A stretch of 49,483 bases of DNA from Pseudomonadota bacterium (GTDB lineage Bacteria; Pseudomonadota; Alphaproteobacteria; Acetobacterales; Acetobacteraceae). Shown here in pieces: positions 17,582 through 26,492 of the stretch (its first letter is position 1; the number at the start of each line of letters is the position of its first letter). The stretch covers positions 1 to 49,483 of the forward strand of contig JABBOH010000014.1 of assembly GCA_019351895.1 (NCBI GenBank). The letters run 5' to 3'. The notes under the pieces were generated by a model. It saw only the letters and a list, made by a program, of their open reading frames with translations. It was not told the DNA's origin and ran no database searches. A program made the position numbers and the translations under genes.

Positions 17582-18236
17582 GGCGCTGGCGCCCGGCGTG
17601 GATACGCCCGGCGTGGATACGCCCGGCGTGAACGAGGCCGCTACCGCCACGCCGGAGGAGGTGGATGCGCCGAAGCGCATAGCCTCGACCTGGGAGATCG
17701 CCCGGACTTTCAACGAGATCTCGCTGTCGAGCTTCGGCGGCGGCCTGTCCGCCTGGTCGCGGGAAATGGTCGTCGCGCGCCGCAAATGGATGGACGATCC
17801 CGAATTCCTGAGCGCGCTGACGATCTGCCGCATCCTGCCCGGCGCTAATCAGGTCAACATGGCGGTCTTCGTCGGCACCAAGCTCAACGGCATCCGGGGC
17901 GCGGGCGCGGCGCTCGCCGGGCTCATCGCCATGCCGACGGTGCTGCTCATGGGCATCGCCGCGCTCTATGCGGCGTTCCAGCACTCCCACGCCGTCCAGC
18001 ATGTTCTTTCGGGCTTCGCCGCGGCGGCGGTCGCGATGACCTTCCAGATGGTGTGGAAGACCGGCCGCACGACGCTCACCTCGATCGTGCCGCTGCTGCT
18101 TTTCGCGGCGACCTTCGTGCTCAGCGGATTGCTGCGCTGGCCGCTGTGGTGCACGCTTCTGATAACCGCGCCCTTCGGCATCGCCTGGGCCTGGCGCCGA
18201 GCGCACCGCCGGGATGCGGCAAGGGCGGCATCATGA
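17556..18236 (+). CDS. Chromate transporter, first half-size subunit (ChrA-like)
   Basis: One CHR domain of a two-gene short-chain CHR transporter, which exports chromate or a related oxyanion. The 226-residue protein has the domain start TFNEISLSSFGGGLSAWSREMVV near 51-71 and the family signature LTICRILPGANQVNMAVFVG, followed by several membrane helices. The first 40 residues are a non-conserved leader containing three PGVDT-type repeats encoded by a 15-bp tandem repeat. The gene begins inside the end of the PLD-like gene (26-base overlap) and its stop overlaps the second subunit (ATGA). A shorter start inside the leader is possible, but no better ribosome site is seen. Confidence 0.88.
   Translation: MTPNSSTSEALAPGVDTPGVDTPGVNEAATATPEEVDAPKRIASTWEIARTFNEISLSSFGGGLSAWSREMVVARRKWMDDPEFLSALTICRILPGANQVNMAVFVGTKLNGIRGAGAALAGLIAMPTVLLMGIAALYAAFQHSHAVQHVLSGFAAAAVAMTFQMVWKTGRTTLTSIVPLLLFAATFVLSGLLRWPLWCTLLITAPFGIAWAWRRAHRRDAARAAS
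17590..17630 (+). repeat. 15-bp tandem repeat near the start of the first chromate transporter gene
   Basis: CGCCCGGCGTGGATA occurs at 17590-17604 and 17605-17619, and the first 11 bases recur at 17620-17630. The unit keeps the reading frame and encodes the pentapeptide motif PGVDT in the unconserved N-terminal leader. Copies are identical, which suggests recent slippage. Confidence 0.85.
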
Positions 18237-18763
18237 CGCTGACGCTCGCGCTCCAGCTTTGCTCCGTCTTCGGCATCACATCGCTGCTGGCCTTCGGCGG
18301 CGGCAATGCGGTGATCCCCGCATTCGAGCGGCTGACGGTGGAGGTCTATCACTGGCTCACGCCCCAGCAATTCACAGATTCCTTCGCGATCGCGCAGGCG
18401 GCGCCGGGTCCGAGCACGCTCATCGTCAGCCTGCTCGGCTACCGCGCGGCGGGCGTCTGGGGCGCGCTGATTGCGACCGCCGCCATGGTGGTGCCGACCG
18501 GCCTCATCGTCTACGGCATCGCAAAGGTCTGGGATAAGGGACACGGCGAGAAGCCGTTCCGCCACGCCTTCCAGGACGGCCTCGCGCCGATCACCGTGGG
18601 CCTCATTCTGGCCGGTGGCGTCATCGTCGCCCGCCATGCCGAATCGAACTGGATTCAGGTCGCGTTGACGGTCGCCGCGACGCTCGTTCTCTGCGCGACC
18701 AAGATCAATCCGCTGATCGTCGCGATTTCCTGCGGCGTCATCGGCTACGTCGTCAGCGCGTGA
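18233..18763 (+). CDS. Chromate transporter, second half-size subunit (ChrA-like)
   Basis: Partner of the preceding gene; together they make the two-domain transporter that is a single protein in long-chain ChrA. The 176-residue protein starts LALQLCSVFGITSLLAFGGGNAVIPAFER, carries the signature FAIAQAAPGPSTLIVSLLGYRAAG and ends in hydrophobic helices. The ATG at 18233 overlaps the first subunit's stop by four bases, so the two are translationally coupled. The last 19 bases overlap the convergent LysR gene. Half-size CHR proteins typically insert with opposite topology and work as heterodimers. Confidence 0.9.
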   Translation: MTLTLALQLCSVFGITSLLAFGGGNAVIPAFERLTVEVYHWLTPQQFTDSFAIAQAAPGPSTLIVSLLGYRAAGVWGALIATAAMVVPTGLIVYGIAKVWDKGHGEKPFRHAFQDGLAPITVGLILAGGVIVARHAESNWIQVALTVAATLVLCATKINPLIVAISCGVIGYVVSA

Positions 18764-19653
18764 CGCGCCTCCGCCTTCAACGTGTCGATGAACGCGCGTA
18801 GGGCGGCCGGCACGTAGCGGTTTCGTGGATAGTACAGGGCCAATCCCGCAAATGGAGGACACCAATCGGACAGGACCTGAACGAGCCCACCTGTCCGAAG
18901 TCCGGTTTCAGCGAAGGATTCCGGCACATAGGCCACGCCGAGGCCGCTCCTCGCCGCCTCCACCATGAGGTCGTTATCGTCGAGCGTGAGGGCGCCGGGC
19001 GGGTCGATGACGAGTTCCTCGCCGCGCCGGCTGAACTCCCAGCGATAGCGCTTTCCGCTCGGCAGTCTTTGGCGGATGCAGCGATGATGGCGGAGATCAT
19101 CGGGCGTCTCCAGCGGGGCGGCGCCGGCGAGATAGTCGGGTGAGACGACTGCGATGAAACGGGCTTCGCCGCCGAAGCGGACAGCGACCATGTCCTGTGG
19201 AATGGAGTCGTAGAGCCTCACGCCAGCGTCGAAGTGCTCCGCGACAATATCGACAAGACGGCCCTCGGAGACGAGATCGAGTTCCACATTGGGGCAGTTC
19301 GCCAGGAACCTCGGTACGACCCGTTGAAGCAGAAGCCGCGCGGGACCCTTGCTGGCATTGATGCGCAAGGTGCCGCCAGGCTCGCCTCGCGCCTCCGCCG
19401 TTTCGTCCAGCGCGGTGCTCAGCTCGCGGAGCACCGGCGTCAGTCGTTCGAGCAACCGCGCCCCGGCATCGGTCGGCGAGACGCTCCGCGTCGTCCGGTT
19501 GAACAGCCGAACGCCGAGGCTTTTCTCCAATCCGATGATCGTGTGGCTGAGGGCGGACCGGGAGACGCCCAGCGCATCGGCTGCCTTCTGGAAGCTGAGA
19601 GCGCGAGCGACGGCCGCAAAGGCTTCGAGCTCGCTGAGTGTCGCGTGTCCCAT
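18745..19653 (-). CDS. LysR-family transcriptional regulator
   Basis: DNA-binding regulator of 302 residues. The N-terminal winged helix-turn-helix is clear (LSELEAFAAVARALSFQKAADALGVSRSALSHTIIGLEKSLGVRLFNRTTRSVSPTDAG, about residues 6-64), followed by a periplasmic-binding-like effector domain (GTLRINASKGPARLLL to FAGLALYYPRNRYVPAALRAFID). It is divergent from the short-chain dehydrogenase gene, with 95 bp between their starts. This is the standard arrangement in which LysR controls its neighbour, so that gene is the likely target. Its 3' end overlaps the convergent chromate transporter gene by 19 bp. The effector is unknown. Confidence 0.93.
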   Translation of the reverse strand: MGHATLSELEAFAAVARALSFQKAADALGVSRSALSHTIIGLEKSLGVRLFNRTTRSVSPTDAGARLLERLTPVLRELSTALDETAEARGEPGGTLRINASKGPARLLLQRVVPRFLANCPNVELDLVSEGRLVDIVAEHFDAGVRLYDSIPQDMVAVRFGGEARFIAVVSPDYLAGAAPLETPDDLRHHRCIRQRLPSGKRYRWEFSRRGEELVIDPPGALTLDDNDLMVEAARSGLGVAYVPESFAETGLRTGGLVQVLSDWCPPFAGLALYYPRNRYVPAALRAFIDTLKAEARHALTT

Positions 19654-19748
19654 TGGTGAAAGTCCTGCACGAGATCCGTTGTCCCCGTGCCTCTAATACC
19701 ACTAATCGTGCGGGCTTAGGTGAGCCGGAGAGCGAAAGGAGCCTCACC

Positions 19749-20573
19749 ATGACAAAGACCTGGTTTATCACCGGCGCCTCATCCGGGCTTGGGCGGGAGA
19801 TGACGCAACAGCTTCTCGCCCGGGGCGATGGGGTGGTCGGGACCTCTCGCCGCGCAGGCGCACTCGGCGATCTGGAGAAACAACACAGCGACAGGCTGCA
19901 TCTTCTGAAGCTTGAGCTGACGGATAGAGAAAGCATCCGCGCGGCGGTCGACATGGCGTTTGATCGTTTGAGCACCGTCGACGTCGTCGTCAGCAACGCG
20001 GGATACGGCCTCGTTGGCGCCGCGGAGGAAGTGACGGACGCCCAGATCGATCAGCAGATCGCGGCCAATCTGGTCGGCTGCATCCAGCTCATCCGCGCAG
20101 TATTGCCGCGTCTCCGGGCGCAGGGGGGCGGCCGCATCCTCCAGGTTTCGTCCGAAGGGGGCCAGATCGCCTACCCCAATTTCAGCCTGTACCACGCAAG
20201 CAAATGGGGGATCGAAGGGTTCATCGAATCAGTTTCTCAGGAGGTCGCGCCGTTCGGGATCGATTTCATCATAGCCGAACCCGGCCCGACCGCGACGAAC
20301 TTCCGGGAAAGCGCAGTCCACGCCGAACCTATGGCGGTCTATGACGCGACACCCGCGGGACAGGTCCGGAAGGCCATCGCGAGTGGAACCTTCGTGCTCA
20401 AAGGTGATGCGGGACGAACCGCCGCCGCCATGATCGCCGCGGCGGACAGCCCGAAGCCGGACCTGCGGCTCGTCCTCGGCAGCACCGCACATACATCGGT
20501 CACCAAACAGCTCGCCCGCCGTCTCGCCGTCGTCGAGCGTCAGCGGGATGTCGCCTGGTCCGCGGACCGTTAG
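19749..20573 (+). CDS. Short-chain dehydrogenase/reductase
   Basis: NAD(P)-dependent classical SDR oxidoreductase of 274 residues. It has the cofactor motif TGASSGLG at 9-16, an Arg pair after beta-2 (TSRRAGAL) suggesting NADP preference, SNAGYG in place of NNAG, the catalytic Ser in LQVSSEGGQ and Tyr-x3-Lys in YHASK. Start is ATG 19749 with AAAGGAG upstream. It is transcribed away from the LysR gene and probably regulated by it. The substrate cannot be predicted; the C-terminal region resembles the many SDRs annotated as general oxidoreductases. It ends 57 bp before the convergent glucosidase gene. Confidence 0.9.
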   Translation: MTKTWFITGASSGLGREMTQQLLARGDGVVGTSRRAGALGDLEKQHSDRLHLLKLELTDRESIRAAVDMAFDRLSTVDVVVSNAGYGLVGAAEEVTDAQIDQQIAANLVGCIQLIRAVLPRLRAQGGGRILQVSSEGGQIAYPNFSLYHASKWGIEGFIESVSQEVAPFGIDFIIAEPGPTATNFRESAVHAEPMAVYDATPAGQVRKAIASGTFVLKGDAGRTAAAMIAAADSPKPDLRLVLGSTAHTSVTKQLARRLAVVERQRDVAWSADR

Positions 20574-20629
20574 CTGGCCGGATGGTGGGCCGTCCAGCCA
20601 ACAGGTGATTGCCGGCTGGCTTCGGAACG

Positions 20630-22843
20630 CTAACTCCGCACCACCACATGCACGTCGCCTGACCGGTCGATGACGTTGATCGCGACCTCGCGCCCCGTGC
20701 GGCGGATGAAGACGCTGATCCGCGCGTGGTCGAGGCTGATGTTGTGCAGCGTCATCTCGTCGAGGAAGGGCGGTAACGTCGGCCTGTTGAAGATGACGGT
20801 CCTGGCGGCCGGGTCGATGCTGAGGCCGAGCGAGGCCTGCAGCAGCGCGGGGAGAGCCGCCGCCGCCCAGGCCTGCGGCGAGCAGGCGACAGGATAGAAG
20901 GTTGGCCCCTGCGCCCGCCGCCGCGCGAAGCCGCAGAACAGTTCCGGCAGGCGGCGCATGTCGATGTAGAGTGCCGCGTCGAAAAGCCCGGTGAAGATCT
21001 GGGCCACGGCCTCCGTAAAGCCGTAGCGGGCGAGGCCGAGCGCGATCAGCGCGTTGTCGTGCGGCCAGACCGAGCCGTTGTGGTAGCCCATGGGGTTATA
21101 GCGCGCCTCGCCAGTGGCAACCGTGCGGACACCCCAGCCGGAGAGGAACTGGCTCGACATGAAGCCATCGGCGAGCCTTTGCGCGCGCTCCGGCGAGACG
21201 ATGCCGGCGAGCAGAAGGTGCCCGGCGTTGGAGGTGCGGACGCGGCAGGGCTGCTTGTTGCCGTCGAGCGCCAGCGCGTAGGTGCCGATCTCCTCGCACC
21301 AGAACGCCGCCTCGAACGCGACGCGCAAAGCCTCGGCCCGCCTCTCCTGTTCCAGGGCGATCTGGTCATGGCCGAGCCGCCGGCCGATGGCCGCCATCGC
21401 GCGCCGCGCGGCATAGACGTATCCCTGCACTTCGCAGAGTGCGATCGGACCTTCGGCGAGGCTGCCGTCGGCATGGAAGACGCTGTCCCAGCTGTCCTTC
21501 CAGCCCTGGTTCTGCAGCCCGGAGCCGGTCGCGCGGAAGTATTCCACGAAGCCGTCGCCGTCGCGGTCGCCATAGCGGTCGATCCAGTCCATCGCCGCTT
21601 CCAGATGCGGCCAAAGCGCCTGCGCCGTGCCGTCGTCATGGGTGCGCTCGTCGTAGGCGCCAGCCAGCATGATGAAGAGCGGCGTGCTGTCGACGCTGCC
21701 GTAGTAGCGGCGGAACGGCACTTCCCCAAGTTCCGCCATCTCGCCGTTGCGGACCTCGTGCAGAATCTTGCCGGGTTCGGCATCGGCGGCGGCGTCGACC
21801 TTGGTCGCCTGGTTTTCGGCCAGGAAGCGCAGCACGCCGCGGGCAATGGCAGGGTCGAGCCACAGCACTTCGAGCGCGGTGATGAGCGCGTCGCGGCCGA
21901 AGGCGGCGGTAAACCAGGGGATGCCGGCATAGGGATAAAGCCCCGTCGGCTTCTCGGTGATGAGCATGTAGAGGTCAGCGACCGCGCGGCGGATCGCCTC
22001 GTTGAACAGCTCGTTGGAGCTTGCCATCGCGGCGGCCTTGGCGGAGCGGCTGCGCATCCATCGCCGCGCCTCGACCATCGACAGCAAATAGGTCTCGCGC
22101 AGGTCGCGCGCCGGCAACTCGCCGTCGGCGCAGGCGATCTCGATATAGAGCAGGGTCTGCTCGCCCGGTTCCAGCGTCACGTCGAAGATCGCGTGGCCGC
22201 CGTCGAGCCCGGTCGGCTTCGGGCTGAAGCGCAGCCGGGTCTGCCGCCGCTTGTCATCCAGCCCGGTGTAGCTGAGGGTCACCTGACTGTCTGCGACCTC
22301 GGGCTCGCCGAGCTTGCCGTGCTTGTCGCGATGCGTGCCGCGCACCTCAAACAGGTCGACGAAGTCGGCGCTGAAGGCGATCTCCAGGCGGATCACGTGC
22401 GGCCTGCTCGAGAAGCTGCGCAGCTGGATGCGCTCGAAACAGGTCGCATTGATCATGAAGCGCGTGCGGCGAAGGTGGATGACGCTGTGGTCGACGACCA
22501 CGCGGCCATCCTGCGACAGGTCGGGGTTGGCCAGATCGCAGATGAGGGCGGCGTTGTCGTCGCGGAGCGTGGAACTCAGCAGCACCGGGCGGCCGCCGCC
22601 GATGGTCAGGTCGAATAGCGAGAGGTGGCGGGTGTCGCGGTTGTAGAGCCCCTCCGTGCCGTTCTCATAGGGGTTGATGTTCCCGCTGAGGTCGAAGACG
22701 CCGAACATGTCGGCGTTCTTCAGCGTGCGGTACTGCCGCTCCTGCAGCGAAAGCGAGCCGCCGACGGCGTAGGGCCGAGCGCCCGTGCCGTCGGTATCCG
22801 TGTCGGCTTCAGTCGCGGCGCGGGGTTCGGCGGCATCGGTCAT
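20630..22843 (-). CDS. Amylo-alpha-1,6-glucosidase / glycogen-debranching-type glycosyl hydrolase
   Basis: Predicted cytoplasmic glycoside hydrolase, 737 residues. The N-terminal beta-rich domain (LKNADMFGVFDLSGNINPYENGTEGLYNRDTRHLS, about 45-80) is the debranching-enzyme N-terminal domain. The C-terminal (alpha/alpha)6 barrel includes GIPWFTAAFGRDALITALEVLWL, YYGSVDSTPLFIMLAGAY, the acidic GDRDGDGFVEYF, LQNQGWKDSWDSVFHADG and NPMGYHNGSVWPHDNALIALGLARYGF, which carry the candidate catalytic acids. ATG 22843 has AAGGAGA upstream; the frame stays open further 5', but that part is not conserved. It follows an aldo/keto reductase by 46 bp. Such proteins are annotated as glycogen debranching, but some act on sucrose, trehalose or other oligosaccharides, so the substrate is open. 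Confidence 0.88.
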   Translation of the reverse strand: MTDAAEPRAATEADTDTDGTGARPYAVGGSLSLQERQYRTLKNADMFGVFDLSGNINPYENGTEGLYNRDTRHLSLFDLTIGGGRPVLLSSTLRDDNAALICDLANPDLSQDGRVVVDHSVIHLRRTRFMINATCFERIQLRSFSSRPHVIRLEIAFSADFVDLFEVRGTHRDKHGKLGEPEVADSQVTLSYTGLDDKRRQTRLRFSPKPTGLDGGHAIFDVTLEPGEQTLLYIEIACADGELPARDLRETYLLSMVEARRWMRSRSAKAAAMASSNELFNEAIRRAVADLYMLITEKPTGLYPYAGIPWFTAAFGRDALITALEVLWLDPAIARGVLRFLAENQATKVDAAADAEPGKILHEVRNGEMAELGEVPFRRYYGSVDSTPLFIMLAGAYDERTHDDGTAQALWPHLEAAMDWIDRYGDRDGDGFVEYFRATGSGLQNQGWKDSWDSVFHADGSLAEGPIALCEVQGYVYAARRAMAAIGRRLGHDQIALEQERRAEALRVAFEAAFWCEEIGTYALALDGNKQPCRVRTSNAGHLLLAGIVSPERAQRLADGFMSSQFLSGWGVRTVATGEARYNPMGYHNGSVWPHDNALIALGLARYGFTEAVAQIFTGLFDAALYIDMRRLPELFCGFARRRAQGPTFYPVACSPQAWAAAALPALLQASLGLSIDPAARTVIFNRPTLPPFLDEMTLHNISLDHARISVFIRRTGREVAINVIDRSGDVHVVVRS

Positions 22844-22889
22844 GCGTCGGCTCTCCTTCGGACGACCTCCACCCCCGCCGCGCGGTCGG

Positions 22890-23921
22890 TCAGGAGGAGT
22901 GGGAGGAAACGCCCCGCCAGAGGTCGATGCCGCCTTCCTGCGCGTGCCGGTCGATCTCGGCAAGCTCGGCGTCGGAGAATGCGAGATTTTTCGCGGCGTC
23001 CAGCGCGTCATCCAGCTGGCGCACGTTGCGGGCGCCGATAAGGGCCGAGGTGACGGCCGGGCCGCGCAGCACCCAGGCGATCGCCATCTGCGCGAGCGAC
23101 TGACCGCGCTTCTGCGCGATGCCGTTCAACGCCCGCACGCGGTTGATGTTGTCGTCGGTGAGCAGGCTCTGGTCGAAGGAGCTGCCTTTGGCGGCGCGCG
23201 TCCCCTCGGGCACGCCATTGAGGTATTTGTCCGTCAGCAGCCCCTGTGCCAGCGGCGAGAAGGCGATGCAGCCGGTGCCGATTTCGGTGAGCGTATCGAG
23301 CAGCCCCTCCTCCACCCAGCGGTTGAGCATGGAATAGGACGGCTGGTGGATGAGCAGCGGCACCCCGAGGTCCTTCAGGATGGCGGCGGCCTTGCGTGTC
23401 AGCTCCGGGCCGTAGGAGGAAATGCCGACATAGAGTGCCTTACCCTGGCGATGGAGTTGGGCGAGGGCGCCCATCGTCTCCTCGAGCGGCGTCGAGGGGT
23501 CCGGGCGATGCGAATAGAAGATGTCGACATAGTCGAGCCCCATCCGCTTGAGGCTCTGGTCGCAGCTGGCAATGAGGTATTTGCGGCTGCCGCCGAAGCC
23601 GTAGGGTCCCGGCCACATGTCCCAGCCGGCCTTGCTGGAAATGACCAGCTCGTCGCGGTGGGCGTGGAAATCCTTCTTGAGGATCAGGCCGAAGTTCTCC
23701 TCGGCCGAGCCATACGGGGGTCCATAGTTGTTGGCGAGGTCGAAATGCGTGACGCCGCGGTCGAAGGCTCGGCGGATCACGGCGCGGCCGGTCTCGAACA
23801 CGTCCACGCCACCGAAATTGTGCCAGAGGCCGAGGGAGATAGCCGGCAGGTCGAGGCCGGACTGGCCGCAGCGGCGATAAGGCATGGCTTCGTAGCGGCC
23901 GGATTCGGCTTGGTAGCTCAT
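22890..23921 (-). CDS. mgrA: Aldo/keto reductase, YghZ-type (L-glyceraldehyde 3-phosphate reductase)
   Basis: NADPH-dependent aldehyde reductase of the AKR14 type; E. coli YghZ reduces L-glyceraldehyde 3-phosphate and helps detoxify methylglyoxal. The 343-residue protein matches that subgroup: YRRCGQSGLDLPAISLGLWHNFG, THFDLANNYGPPYGSAEENFG (catalytic Asp and Tyr), VISSKAGWDMWPGPYG with the catalytic Lys, FYSHRPDPSTPLEETM (His), SPLAQGLLTDKYL and GARNVRQLDDAL. The C-terminal GGIDLWRG is also typical. The ATG at 23921 is preceded by AAGGAAA. The glucosidase gene follows closely, so both may serve carbohydrate metabolism. Confidence 0.9.
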   Translation of the reverse strand: MSYQAESGRYEAMPYRRCGQSGLDLPAISLGLWHNFGGVDVFETGRAVIRRAFDRGVTHFDLANNYGPPYGSAEENFGLILKKDFHAHRDELVISSKAGWDMWPGPYGFGGSRKYLIASCDQSLKRMGLDYVDIFYSHRPDPSTPLEETMGALAQLHRQGKALYVGISSYGPELTRKAAAILKDLGVPLLIHQPSYSMLNRWVEEGLLDTLTEIGTGCIAFSPLAQGLLTDKYLNGVPEGTRAAKGSSFDQSLLTDDNINRVRALNGIAQKRGQSLAQMAIAWVLRGPAVTSALIGARNVRQLDDALDAAKNLAFSDAELAEIDRHAQEGGIDLWRGVSSHSS

Positions 23922-24025
23922 GGCGTTTCCTTGGAATGTCAGGTCTTGGGGATGTCGTATCTTCGAGCGGGAAGTCTAACCCTCCGATGCCGAAGGGGAC
24001 AGGGGGGAGGGATGGCGGCGGCCGA

Positions 24026-24586
24026 TCACGCTTCGGGCAGGTCGCGCGTCTTTCGTCGGTCGGCGGCGGTCACGGCGTATGCGACATGATGCCGCAGCGG
24101 GTCGTCCTCCGTCAGTTGCGGATGGTCGAATTCCCCCAGGCGCCGCATGCCGAGACGCTCCATCAGCCCCCAGGACGGCGTGTTCGCCGGCACGGTGAAG
24201 GCGACGACGCGGTCGAGACCGAGCCGGCCGAAGGCGAAGTCCAGCACGGCCTCGGCCGCCTCGCGGGCGAGGCCGCGCCCCTGCCAGGGCGTCGACAGAC
24301 GCCAGCCGATCTCGACGGCGGGCGTGAAGAACGCCTCCCACTGGATATGCGCGAGGCCGCAGAGGCCGATGAGCGTGCCGCCCTCGCGCTCCTCCACCGC
24401 CCAGAAGCCCCAGCCATGAAGCGTGACATGCTGGTCGATCCGGTCGAGCAGGGCGTCCGACGCGGTGCGGCTCGTGGGCCGCAGGTAGCGCTGCACGGCG
24501 GGCTCGGCGTTGATCGCGGCGAAGGGCGCGCGATCCTCTGGCCGCCATGGACGCAATCGGAGGCGCGGCGTGAGAAGCTCCGTCAT
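24026..24586 (-). CDS. GNAT-family N-acetyltransferase (RimJ/RimL-like)
   Basis: Transfers an acetyl group from acetyl-CoA to an amine, possibly a protein N-terminus or a small molecule. The 186-residue protein has the Acetyltransf_3 pattern: LLTPRLRLRPWRPEDRAPFAAIN at the start, EIGWRLSTPWQGRGLAREAAEAVLDFAF containing the CoA-binding Q-G-R-G-L-A, and VVAFTVPANTPSWGLMERLGM at the end. It lies 9 bp downstream of the first MFS exporter gene, so the two are probably co-transcribed. Pairing of an exporter with an acetyltransferase is often seen in drug or toxin resistance, but no substrate can be named. Confidence 0.88.
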   Translation of the reverse strand: MTELLTPRLRLRPWRPEDRAPFAAINAEPAVQRYLRPTSRTASDALLDRIDQHVTLHGWGFWAVEEREGGTLIGLCGLAHIQWEAFFTPAVEIGWRLSTPWQGRGLAREAAEAVLDFAFGRLGLDRVVAFTVPANTPSWGLMERLGMRRLGEFDHPQLTEDDPLRHHVAYAVTAADRRKTRDLPEA

Positions 24587-24595
24587 GCCGCCGCT

Positions 24596-26359
24596 CTAGC
24601 CACGGCAGCGGGCCGGCTCGCCGCCGGGTTCCGCCGTGCGAGCCTCGGGCGCCCGCGCGGCGGGCTCGGCCTCAGCCGGACGACGCATCCCGCCGCGCCA
24701 GGAGGCGAGCGCCGCCAGCAGATAAAGCAGCGCCGAGACGCTGAAGGCGAAGGCGAGCCCGTGCTTGAAGGGCCCGGACATCAGACCGGGGAAGAACGCC
24801 TTGCCGGTCAGCGTCGCGACGCTGGCGGGCGGCAGGGCATGCAGCACCTGCGGCGGGATGAGCTGGCCCATCGGGTTATAGCCGAGGAAGGCCGCGAACA
24901 GGCTCGAAACCGGCGGCGTCATCGCCACCTGATGCGCGACCGCCGGGGGCACGTGCTGGGCGATGAGCCCGGACTCCATCGAGCGCGGCAGGCTCGACGC
25001 GAGCCCCGCCAGCATCAGGCTGAAGAACACGCCGATCGACATGACCGTGCCGACGTTGGTGGTGGTCGCCCGCAGACCCGAGGCTTGGCCCCGCTCATGC
25101 GCGGGCACGGAATTCATGATCTGCGTCATGTTCGGTGCCGCAAACAGCCCCGATCCGAGGCCGTTCGCGAACAACAGCACGGCGAAGACGGGATAACAGA
25201 AGTCGGCCGGGAGCAGCATGAGCGCGATGAAGCTCGCGGCACCCAGCCCCATGCCGCCGAGCGCGAAGCGCAGCCCGCCGAGCCTGTCGGAGAAGTAGCC
25301 CGAGAGCGGTCCCGCGAGCAGGAAGCCGATCGTCAACGGCAGCATGAAGATGGCCGACCACAGCGGCGTATTCTCGAAGGAATAGCCGTGCAGCGGCAGC
25401 CAGATGCCCTGCAGCCAGATGATGAGCATGAACTGCAGCCCGCCGCGCCCGATGGAGGAGCTGAGGTTCGCGATATTGCCGTAGGCGAGAGGCGCGATGC
25501 GGAGCAGCCGGAAGTCCAGCATCGGCCGGTCCACCACCCGCTCCACCAGCAGAAAGACGCCGAGCGACAGGAAGCCGAGTGCGAAGAGCGTGAGCACCTT
25601 CGGACTGGTCCAGGCCATGACCTGATGCCCGTAGGGCTGGATGCCGTAGGTGATCGCGCTGAGGATGAACACGAGCCCGAGGCCGAAGGTGATGTTGCCG
25701 GCCCAGTCGATCCGGTGGCGGAGGGTCGAGCGGGGGCCGTCGCGCAGCTTGAGATAGGCCCAGATCGTGCCGATCAGGCCGACCGGCACGTTGACCCAGA
25801 AGACGAGCCGCCAGTCGGTGTCGGCCAGCAGGCCGCCGATGACGAGGCCGAGGAACTGCCCGCCGATCGCGGCGACGACGTTGATGCCGAGAGCGAAGCC
25901 GCGTTCCCTGGGCGGGAAGGCGTCGGTCAGGATCGCGGTCGAGTTGGCCATGATCAGCGCGCCGCCGATCCCCTGGATGACGCGCACGACGATGAGATAG
26001 GTCGCGGCGAAATCGCGCTGGCCTGGCAGCAGGCCGAGAGCCAGCGCCGAGACGGTGAAGATCGCGAAGCCCAGGCTGTACATCCGCGCCCGGCCATGCT
26101 GATCGCCGAGGCGCCCGAAGGAGACGACGAGCACCGCGGTCGCGATCATGTAGCCGATGATCGCCCAAAGCAGATAGTTGATGTTGCCGGGATCGAGCGC
26201 GCGCAGCCCGATGCCGCGGAACACGGCCGGCAGGCTGATGAGCAGGATGGAGCTGTTGATTGTGGCCGCCAGCATGCCGAGCGTCGTGTTGCTCAGCGCC
26301 ACCCACTTGTAAGTGTCGGGAGACGCGGCATCGCTGAAGGGCTGCGGTTGTCTGTCCAT
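24596..26359 (-). CDS. MFS transporter, DHA2 (14-helix) drug-exporter type
   Basis: Inner-membrane proton-driven exporter of 587 residues with about 14 hydrophobic helices. It has WVALSNTTLGMLAATINSSILLISLPAVF for helix 1, the inter-helix motif GRLGDQHGRARMYSLG (motif A), RVIQGIGGALIMANSTAILTDAFPPRERG (motif C region), and WRLVFWVNVPVG, all typical of DHA2. The C-terminal 40 residues are a charged Ala/Glu/Pro tail. I choose ATG 26359 with GGAGAG upstream over an ATG nine codons earlier with no ribosome site. A GNAT gene follows after 9 bp. Substrate unknown. Confidence 0.9.
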   Translation of the reverse strand: MDRQPQPFSDAASPDTYKWVALSNTTLGMLAATINSSILLISLPAVFRGIGLRALDPGNINYLLWAIIGYMIATAVLVVSFGRLGDQHGRARMYSLGFAIFTVSALALGLLPGQRDFAATYLIVVRVIQGIGGALIMANSTAILTDAFPPRERGFALGINVVAAIGGQFLGLVIGGLLADTDWRLVFWVNVPVGLIGTIWAYLKLRDGPRSTLRHRIDWAGNITFGLGLVFILSAITYGIQPYGHQVMAWTSPKVLTLFALGFLSLGVFLLVERVVDRPMLDFRLLRIAPLAYGNIANLSSSIGRGGLQFMLIIWLQGIWLPLHGYSFENTPLWSAIFMLPLTIGFLLAGPLSGYFSDRLGGLRFALGGMGLGAASFIALMLLPADFCYPVFAVLLFANGLGSGLFAAPNMTQIMNSVPAHERGQASGLRATTTNVGTVMSIGVFFSLMLAGLASSLPRSMESGLIAQHVPPAVAHQVAMTPPVSSLFAAFLGYNPMGQLIPPQVLHALPPASVATLTGKAFFPGLMSGPFKHGLAFAFSVSALLYLLAALASWRGGMRRPAEAEPAARAPEARTAEPGGEPARCRG

Positions 26360-26492
26360 CGTCGCGTCTCTCCGCCTGCGGCGCATCGCGCTACAGTCGG
26401 CGATATCGCAGCAGCGAACAACCCTCGGCCCCCCTACGCGATCGGCTACGTGATCCGCGACGTGATCGGATATACATCTGTGCGGCGCGCCG

